16,019 nt of DNA from Pseudomonadota bacterium (GTDB lineage Bacteria > Pseudomonadota > Gammaproteobacteria > Steroidobacterales > Steroidobacteraceae). The stretch is from assembly GCA_003242275.1 (NCBI GenBank), contig QGUX01000046.1:1-16019 (forward strand). The letters run 5' to 3'. The notes under the pieces are model-generated. The model saw only the letters and a list, made by a program, of their open reading frames with translations. It did no database searches and was not told the origin of the DNA. The position numbers and the translations under genes are program-made. Positions 7,225-16,019 of the stretch are shown piece after piece (position 1 is the stretch's first letter; every line of letters begins with the position of its first letter).

Positions 7225-8156
7225 CGGCGGGCCTGCAGGGCGGTGCGCATGCGCGGGTTGAGCCAGGCCGCCAGGATGTCCGACAGCAGGTTGAAGACGA
7301 TGATCAGCAGCGCCAGGAACGTGGTCATGCCGAGGATCATGGTGTAGTCGCGGTTGAAGGCGGCCTGCACGAAGAAGCGGCCGAGCCCGGGGATCTGGAA
7401 CACGGTCTCGACCACGAAGGAACCGGACAGCAGCGCCGCGAACGCCGGCCCCAGGAAGGCCACCACCGGCACCACGCCGCCGCGCAGCGCGTGCTTGAAC
7501 ACCACCACCCGCTCCGGCAGTCCCTTGGCCCGCGCGGTGCGGATGTAGTCCTGCGAGAGCACTTCGAGCATGCCGCCACGGGTCAGGCGCGCGATGTAGG
7601 CGGCATAGGCCGCGCCCAGCGTGACGCTGGGCAGGATCTTGTCGCCGGGCAGGTCGCCCCAGCCGGACACGGGCAGCCACTCCAGCCACACGCCGAACAC
7701 CAGCACCAGGATGGGACCGAGCAGCAGCGTGGGCAGGCCGATGCCGATCATGGCCAGCGACATGGGCAGGTAGTCCCGCCAGGTGTTGGGCCACAGCGAC
7801 GCCACGATGCCGGCGGACATGCCCAGCACGATGGCCACCAGCAGCGCATACAGGCCGAGCTCGGCGGTGGCCGGCAGGCCGGCCGCGATCAGTTCGTTCA
7901 CGCTGCGGCCCGGGTACTTGAACGACGGCCCGAGGTCACCCTGCAGCAGGTCCCTGAGATAGCTGGCGTATTGCGCCAGCAGCGGCTGGTCGAGCCGGTA
8001 CTGCGCTTCCAGCGCGCGCTTGACCTCGGGCACCACCTCCTTCTCCTGGTCGAACGGCCCGCCCGGCGCGAAGCGGATCAGGAAGAAGGTGACCGTGACC
8101 ACCACCAGCAGCACCGGGATGGCCTGCAGCAGGCGTGAGAGGATAAAGCGCCACAT
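7221..8156 (-). CDS. oppB: oligopeptide ABC transporter permease OppB
   Basis: 311 residues (E. coli OppB is 306). The N-terminus MWRFILSRLLQAIPVLL with the first membrane helix and FAPGGPFD are typical of OppB/DppB. A periplasmic segment with LRDLLQGDLGPSFKY follows, then a cluster of membrane helices, the EAA loop YIRTARAKGLPERVVVFKHA, and a final pair of helices ending LNPRMR. With OppC it forms the membrane channel for peptides handed over by OppA. The start ATG shares one base with the oppA stop (TGATG), and the stop overlaps the oppC start by four bases, consistent with one transcript and coupled translation. No unusual features. Confidence 0.96.
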   Translation of the reverse strand: MWRFILSRLLQAIPVLLVVVTVTFFLIRFAPGGPFDQEKEVVPEVKRALEAQYRLDQPLLAQYASYLRDLLQGDLGPSFKYPGRSVNELIAAGLPATAELGLYALLVAIVLGMSAGIVASLWPNTWRDYLPMSLAMIGIGLPTLLLGPILVLVFGVWLEWLPVSGWGDLPGDKILPSVTLGAAYAAYIARLTRGGMLEVLSQDYIRTARAKGLPERVVVFKHALRGGVVPVVAFLGPAFAALLSGSFVVETVFQIPGLGRFFVQAAFNRDYTMILGMTTFLALLIIVFNLLSDILAAWLNPRMRTALQARR

Positions 8157-9780
8157 CAGGCGTCGGCCTCCAGGTACATGTCCTTGAAGGAGAAGTAGTC
8201 CATGATGTTGGACGGCGCACCCTTCACCACCGGCTCGACCAGGTGCTTGTTGTCGTAGGTGTAGATCGGGATGATGGGCATCTCGTTGATCAGGATCGTC
8301 TCGGCCTCGAAGAAGCCCGCGAAGCGCTCCTCCTGGCTCTTCATGTTGGGGATGCGGCGCAGGATCAGCTCGTCATAGGCCGGATTGGACCAGCCGGTCT
8401 TGTTGTTGCCGCTGTCCCTGGTCCACATGTCGAGGAAGGAGTTCGGGTCCACGTAGTCGCCGATCCAGCCGTAGCGGCAGATGGTGTAGGCGCCGGAATC
8501 GCGGGTATCGAGGTAGACCTTCCACTCCTGGTTCAGCATCGACACGCTGATGTTCAGGTACTTCTTCCACATCTGCTGGATCGCCACCGCGATCTTGCGG
8601 TGCGTGTCGTGCGTGTTGTAGAGGATCTCCAGCGGCGGCATGCCGCGGCCGTCGGGATAGCCCGCCTCGGCCAGCAGGTGCCGCGCCTCGTCGGGATCGA
8701 AGTCGAACAGCTTCGGCGGCTGGTAGCCCAGCGTGCCGGGCGGCGTGATCGCATACGCAGGCGTGTTCACGCCATGCAGCACCGTGTCGATCAGGCTCTG
8801 GCGGTCGATGGCCATGGCCAGCGCGCGGCGCACGCGCGCATCGTCGAGGCCGGGCCTGGTGGTGTTGAGCGTGTAGAAGTACGAGCCCAGGTAGGGCTCC
8901 ACCCGCAGCGCCTTCGAGCCACGGGCGCGGTACTGCGGGATCTTGTCCACCGGGATGTCGTTGGTGATGTGCAGCTGCCCCGAACGGAACATGCGCTCCT
9001 CGGTGGCGATGTTCTCGGTGGGATAGAACATGACGGCGTTCAGCCGCACCCGGTCTGCATCCCAGTACAGCGGGTTCTTCTCCACCCGCACGTGCTTGTT
9101 GAGCTTCCACTCCACCAGCGTGAACGGCCCGTTGCCGACGAAGTTGCCGGGACGGGTCCAGTGCGAGAAGCGGTCGGTGACCTCGCCGAACCTGCCGATC
9201 ACGTGCCGCGGCACCGGGTAGTAGCTGTGGTGGTCGAGCAACTGCAGGAAGTACGGCGTGGGCGCATTCAGCTGCAGCTCCAGCGTGTGCTCGTCGATGA
9301 CCTTCACCCCGACCTGGTCGAAGTCGGTGATCTCGGACTTCAGGTACGCCTCGGCGTTCAGCAACGGGAACAGCATGTAGGCGTACTCGTTGCCCATGGC
9401 CGGCTGCAGCGCGCGCCACAGGCTCCAGCGGAAGTCCTCGGCGGTCAGCGGCCTGCCGTCGGACCAGCGGGCATCGCGCCTGAGGTGGAAGCGGTACAGC
9501 AGGCCGTCCTCGCTGACTTCCCAGCGCTCGGCCACGCCGGGCACGGGCTCGAGCGTGGCCGGATCCTTGCCCACCAGGCCCTCCAGCAATGCGTACTGCA
9601 GGCGCGACTCGGGCACGCCGGTGGACACATGCGGGTCGATGCTCTGCGGTTCGGTGCCATTGCCGAAGTGCAGCACGCCGCTGGCATTGCCTGACTGCAC
9701 GCGCCGCTCGCCGCTGCCGCATGCCGCCAGCGTGGTGCCCGCCATCGCGGCCAGCAGCACTTCCCTGCGGTTCCACGCAC

Positions 9781-9784
<4 letters not shown>
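8156..9784 (-). CDS. oppA: oligopeptide-binding lipoprotein OppA
   Basis: 542 residues, substrate-binding protein of the SBP_bac_5 family, closest to OppA in remembered sequence. It has an N-terminal signal with NRREVLL, a hydrophobic core, and lipobox LAAC, so Cys22 is probably lipidated. This suggests an anchored lipoprotein rather than the soluble OppA of E. coli; the paired arginines could also be read as a Tat-like signal. OppA-type segments seen include NGTEPQSIDPH, WSDGRPLTAEDF, VIDEHTLELQLN, WTRPGNFVGNGPF, ITPPGTLGY and NQEWKVYLDTR. It captures peptides in the periplasm and delivers them to OppB-OppC. The start ATG overlaps the preceding ATPase stop by three bases within TCAT/ATGA. 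Alternatives such as a murein tripeptide or another peptide class cannot be excluded from sequence. Confidence 0.94.
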
Positions 9785-11394
<1,610 letters not shown>

Positions 11395-11398
11395 GGTC

Positions 11399-11405
11399 TC
11401 TCCCT
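11399..11405 (-). promoter_or_regulatory. ribosome binding site deciding the TTG start of oppDF
   Basis: On the minus strand AGGGAGA is followed by four bases (GACC) and then TTG at 11394. It is the only good Shine-Dalgarno-like sequence in the region and supports the TTG over upstream ATG candidates. Confidence 0.6.
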
Positions 11406-11437
11406 GAATGCCAGCGCCCCGGTGGGGCTTTTGGCGG

Positions 11438-11443
11438 ATTGTA
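11438..11443 (-). promoter_or_regulatory. possible -10 element of the opp operon
   Basis: TACAAT on the minus strand lies about 45 bases upstream of the TTG start and about 33 upstream of the ribosome site. No convincing -35 is seen at 16-18 bases. If used, transcription would begin near 11431, immediately before a GCCCC-ACC-GGGGC hairpin (11416-11428) in the leader. Confidence 0.3.
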
Positions 11444-11598
11444 CGATCGCGGATCGCCAGGGTGACAGCCATTCCTGCGACCCCGCGCACAGGAACGGCG
11501 AGGCCGCCCGAATGAGCCGGACGGTGCCATGGCGGGCATGCGAAAAATCCCGGCGCCGGAGCGGCCGTGGGCCCGGACCGTCGTGGGAGCGGGAAGCT

Positions 11599-12265
11599 TC
11601 AGGCAGTGACGGCTTCGTCGCGGCGGAAACGCCCGTGATCGAGGAAGTGATCCACCTGCCCGGCCACTTCCGCCGACAGGCACATGGCCACGTGGTTCAC
11701 CGGCAGCACGCAGCGGTCGGTGGCGCCGTCCAGGTGCGTCTCTTCAACGCTGACGGTGCCGTCGTGCGGTTTCGGCAACCGGGCCACCAGCATGCCCAGC
11801 CCCTTGCCGCCTGAGCCGGCGATGATCCCGAGCTGTGCGCGGAACGGCCAGGCCGGCGGCAGCCCGCGCACCAGGTCGCGCTCGCCCACCTGGCCCAGCA
11901 GCCTCATCGTGAATCCATGCCGCGCCAGCGCGCGCGCGGCGGCGCTGCCGCGCGCCGGCGTGCCGATGAACACCACGCGGCAGGAATCGCCGCTGAAGGC
12001 CTCCGGCGGCAGGAGCCCGGTCTCGAACGCGCGGTAGACGACGATGCCGCCCAGGCTGTGTCCCACCAGGTGCACCGGCTGCGCCGTGCGGCGCGCCAGC
12101 TCGGCCACCATGCGGGCGCAGCGGACGGCCACGCTGCTCATCGATTCGGCCAGCGACGAATACGGGAACACGCGCAACCGCCAGCCGCGCGCCGCCATCC
12201 GCCGGCGCAGCGCGAAGGCTTCCGCGCCGGTCATCCACAGGCCGTGGACGTAGAGGATGGTCCCC

Positions 12266-12294
<29 letters not shown>
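11599..12294 (-). CDS. small alpha/beta-hydrolase (lipase/esterase-like)
   Basis: 231 residues from the chosen GTG start. Alpha/beta-hydrolase features: ILYVHGLWM near the N-terminus (oxyanion region), nucleophile elbow GHSLGG with Ser80, then FIGTPARGS, a likely catalytic Asp in HDGTVS and a likely His in VNHVAM. The pattern resembles PGAP1/lipase-class hydrolases and carboxylesterases; the substrate is unknown. No signal peptide is evident, so it is probably cytoplasmic. It overlaps the end of aspS by 29 bases with the GTG at 12292-12294, or by 77 with an in-frame ATG at 12340-12342 (247 residues). The residues before KGTILYVHG are low-complexity Arg/Ser-rich and match no domain, so the start is uncertain. 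It is probably cotranscribed with aspS. Confidence 0.85.
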
Positions 12295-14041
<1,747 letters not shown>

Positions 14042-14090
14042 CGGATTCGTAATGGAAAAGGGGCTGTCTGGCGGGAAAAATCAGGCTGCG

Positions 14091-14100
14091 CAGTATACTG
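14091..14100. promoter_or_regulatory. palindromic CAGTATACTG, shared -10 of divergent aspS and aldehyde dehydrogenase promoters
   Basis: CAGTATACTG is a perfect 10-base palindrome near the middle of the 103-base gap between the aspS and aldehyde dehydrogenase starts. It gives TATACT, a strong -10 match, on both strands: 14094-14099 forward and 14097-14092 reverse. Predicted leaders would be about 40-45 bases each way. Neither side has a good -35, so activity in either direction is inferred; a dimeric repressor site is the alternative reading. Confidence 0.4.
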
Positions 14101-14144
14101 GTCCTTTGCCCCAGCGGGGGGCCCATACACGGGGGAGCCTTGAC

Positions 14145-15584
14145 ATGAATGCCCAACTGCAGCCCGGCCACGACGGCAACTTCCGCCTGCTGATCGGCGG
14201 CAAGCTGGTACCCGGAGCGTCCAGCTTCGACGTCATCAACCCCGCCACCGAGGAGGTCTACGCCCGCTGCCCGCGCGCCGACCTCGACCAGCTGAACCAG
14301 GCGGTGGCCGCGGCCAAGGCCGCCTTCCCGGCGTGGAAGGCCGTGCCGCTGGCCGAGCGCGCGAAACTGCTCAACAAGCTGGCCGACGCCATCGAGGCGC
14401 GCGCGGCCGAACTGGCCCCCATCCTGACCCAGGAACAGGGCAAGCCGCTGGGCGGCGCGCACTTCGAACTGGCCATTGCCGCCGGCAACATCCGCGGCTT
14501 CGCCCAGATGGACCTGCCGGAGGTGGTGCTGCAGGACGATGCCACCACCCGCATCATCCGCCAGCGCCTGCCGCTGGGCGTGGTGGCGGCCATCACACCG
14601 TGGAACTTCCCGGTGATCATGATGGTGACCAAGCTGGCCCCGGCACTGCTGGCCGGCAACACCATCGTGGTCAAGCCCGCGCCCACCACCCCGCTGACCT
14701 CGCTGAAGGTCGGCGAGCTGTGCGCGGAGATCTTCCCGCCGGGCGTGGTCAACGTGATCACCGACGTCAACGACCTGGGCAATGCGCTCACCAGCCACCC
14801 GGACGTGGCCAAGATCGCCTTCACCGGCTCCACCGCCACCGGCCGCAAGGTGATGGCCAGCGCCGCCCCCACGCTCAAGCGCCTGACGCTGGAGCTGGGG
14901 GGCAATGACGCGGCCATCGTGCTCGACGACGTGGACCCGAAGGACGTGGCGCCCAAGCTGTTCTTCGCCGCGATGATCAACTCCGGCCAGGTGTGCCTGG
15001 CCGCCAAGCGCATCTTCATCCACGAGAAGGTGTACGACGCGGTGGTGGCCGAGCTGGTGCAGATCGCCGAGGGCGCCGCGAACCTGGTGGGCAACGGCCT
15101 CGAGGAAGGCGTGCAGTTCGGCCCGGTGCAGAACCGCATGCAGTTCGAGAAGGTTCGCGGCCTGATCGAGGACGCGCGCAGGCAGGGCAAGGTGCTGGCC
15201 GGCGGCAAGGAGCACCAGGGCAAGGGCTTCTTCATCTATCCCACCGTCATTGCCGGCCTGCCCGACTCCGCGCGGCTGGTGTGCGAGGAGCAGTTCGGCC
15301 CGGTGATGCCGGTGCTGAAGTACTCCAGCATCGACGAGGCCATCGAGCGCGCCAACAACTCCGAGTACGGCCTCGGCGCCACGGTATGGGCGAAGGACAC
15401 CAACCGCGCCCTCGAGGTGGCCAACCGCCTCGAGACCGGCACGGTGTGGATCAACAAGCACCTCGACCTGCCGCCCAGCGTGCCCTATGGCGGCGTGAAG
15501 CAGTCCGGCTTCGGCGTGGAGCTGGGCCAGCAGGGGCTGGAGGAATTCACGCAGATCCGCGTAATCAACATGGCCAAGTCGTAA
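14145..15584 (+). CDS. NAD(P)-dependent aldehyde dehydrogenase
   Basis: 479 residues of the ALDH superfamily, oxidising an aldehyde to the carboxylate with NAD(P)+. Seen: the ITPWNFP cofactor-binding segment, FTGSTATG (Rossmann glycine motif), LELGGND with general-base Glu250, GQVCLAAKR with catalytic Cys284 (34 residues later, the usual spacing), EEQFGPVMPV, and NNSEYGLGATVW near the end. The N-terminus LLIGGKLVPGASSFDVINPATEE is standard. The ATG at 14145 is preferred over the in-frame ATG at 14052 because GGGAG precedes it by eight bases and the upstream extension has no similarity and crosses the putative promoter. The substrate is not determinable; the family includes betaine, succinate-semialdehyde and aromatic aldehyde enzymes. 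No catabolic partner gene lies beside it. Confidence 0.95.
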   Translation: MNAQLQPGHDGNFRLLIGGKLVPGASSFDVINPATEEVYARCPRADLDQLNQAVAAAKAAFPAWKAVPLAERAKLLNKLADAIEARAAELAPILTQEQGKPLGGAHFELAIAAGNIRGFAQMDLPEVVLQDDATTRIIRQRLPLGVVAAITPWNFPVIMMVTKLAPALLAGNTIVVKPAPTTPLTSLKVGELCAEIFPPGVVNVITDVNDLGNALTSHPDVAKIAFTGSTATGRKVMASAAPTLKRLTLELGGNDAAIVLDDVDPKDVAPKLFFAAMINSGQVCLAAKRIFIHEKVYDAVVAELVQIAEGAANLVGNGLEEGVQFGPVQNRMQFEKVRGLIEDARRQGKVLAGGKEHQGKGFFIYPTVIAGLPDSARLVCEEQFGPVMPVLKYSSIDEAIERANNSEYGLGATVWAKDTNRALEVANRLETGTVWINKHLDLPPSVPYGGVKQSGFGVELGQQGLEEFTQIRVINMAKS

Positions 15585-15595
15585 CACTGGCCGGC

Positions 15596-15620
15596 GCCCG
15601 GCCCACTTGCGGGGCCGGGC
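15596..15620 (+). terminator. hairpin after the aldehyde dehydrogenase gene
   Basis: GCCCGGCCC (15596-15604) pairs with GGGCCGGGC (15612-15620) around a seven-base loop: a nine-pair, all-G/C stem 12 bases after the stop codon. No T-run follows, but position and strength fit a transcription end in a high-GC genome. Confidence 0.45.
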
Positions 15621-15624
15621 CGGT

Positions 15625-15653
15625 GGCGGATGTCCTCCACAGGGACATCCGCC
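15625..15653. repeat. perfect 11-bp inverted repeat with 7-base loop
   Basis: GGCGGATGTCC (15625-15635) pairs exactly with GGACATCCGCC (15643-15653). It directly follows the first hairpin and precedes the transporter gene. It could be the second half of a tandem terminator, a dispersed palindromic (REP-like) unit, or a leader structure of the transporter. One arm contains an in-frame ATG (15630) of that gene. Only one copy is seen in the window. Confidence 0.5.
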
Positions 15654-15662
15654 CTCCTTCCC

Positions 15663-16019
15663 GTGACTTCCCTCGCCGCAGCAGCGGGCCGCGAGCAGCC
15701 AGGCTCCCGGCTGGCCCAGGTCTCCTGGGTCGTCCATGAATGGGCGTGCCAGCCGTTCTATTCGCTGGTGGTCATCTTCCTGTTCGCCCCCTACTTCACC
15801 GGGCACGTCACCGCCGACCCGGTAACCGGCCAGGCGCTGTGGGGTTATGCAAATGCAATCGGCGGCCTGGCGGTGGCGCTGCTCGGTCCGCTGCTGGGCG
15901 CGGTGGCCGATGCCGCCGGTCCGCGCAAGCCGTGGATCGTGGGCTGCGCGCTCGTCGCCGCCGCAGGATGCGCCCTGCTGTGGTGGGCAGCGCCCGGCGC
16001 ACCTGCTGTGCCCCGCTTC
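15663..16019 (+). CDS. UMF1-family MFS transporter, 5' end only
   Basis: 119 codons are present and the frame is open at the window edge; the full protein is usually over 400 residues. Seen: WVVHEWACQPFYSLVVIF (helix 1 region; UMF1/Atg22-like proteins have a D-W-A-N-Q-P-F-Y type motif here), FAPYF, a helix from ANAIGG to LLGPLLG, then GAVADAAGPRKPW, which is the MFS motif-A loop between helices 2 and 3, and a third helix KPWIVGCALVAAAG. It is an inner-membrane transporter of unknown substrate. The start is uncertain: GTG 15663 gives an N-terminus of ordinary length, while in-frame ATG 15630 adds 11 residues but sits inside the hairpin; neither has a clear ribosome site. The Asn of the usual motif is Cys here. 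Confidence 0.85.
   Translation, partial: MTSLAAAAGREQPGSRLAQVSWVVHEWACQPFYSLVVIFLFAPYFTGHVTADPVTGQALWGYANAIGGLAVALLGPLLGAVADAAGPRKPWIVGCALVAAAGCALLWWAAPGAPAVPRF

Noticed and set aside
14052..14144. N-terminal extension of the aldehyde dehydrogenase from ATG 14052
   Set aside because: It would run across the putative promoter, has no family similarity, and ATG 14145 has a better placed ribosome site.

Overview
The window looks like one contiguous piece of a high-GC gammaproteobacterial chromosome. MutS has the gammaproteobacterial N-terminus (HTPMMQQYL), and AspRS resembles the Pseudomonas-type enzyme over long stretches. Codon third positions are strongly G/C in most genes. A Lysobacterales/Nevskiales-like or similar high-GC gammaproteobacterium is my guess; the sequence does not settle the genus. 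No rRNA, tRNA, CRISPR array, insertion sequence or integrase was seen.

Left part (1-3688): the 3' end of a GH15 glucoamylase/trehalase-like gene. It is followed by an unusual large gene encoding a TIR domain, a membrane helix, a PEGA-like segment, a cysteine-less FGE/SUMF1 domain and an alpha/beta-hydrolase. As given, this gene is split by one -1 frameshift near 1060-1140; adding one base there restores an 870-residue protein. About 430 bases without an intact gene follow, holding what looks like a short remnant of a SLOG/Rossmann-type protein and then the mutS promoter. This part is less uniformly GC-rich than the rest and is the accessory section of the window.

Middle part (3689-11394): mutS (plus strand) converges on a tightly coupled minus-strand oligopeptide ABC transporter operon read from right to left. 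It runs fused OppD-OppF ATPase, OppA lipoprotein, OppB, OppC. Each junction overlaps by 1-4 bases, so the four proteins are probably made in a fixed ratio from one transcript.

Right part (11599-16019): a small alpha/beta-hydrolase (lipase-like) overlaps the 3' end of aspS, both on the minus strand. AspS carries the His that marks non-discriminating AspRS in Pseudomonas, which would imply tRNA-dependent asparagine synthesis. From a 103-base divergent region centred on a perfect CAGTATACTG palindrome, an NAD(P)-dependent aldehyde dehydrogenase is read rightwards. After two strong hairpins, a UMF1-type MFS transporter starts and runs off the window.

The most novel-looking item is the TIR-SUMF1-hydrolase protein with its frameshift. 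The remaining genes are ordinary housekeeping and transport genes with some details of interest.
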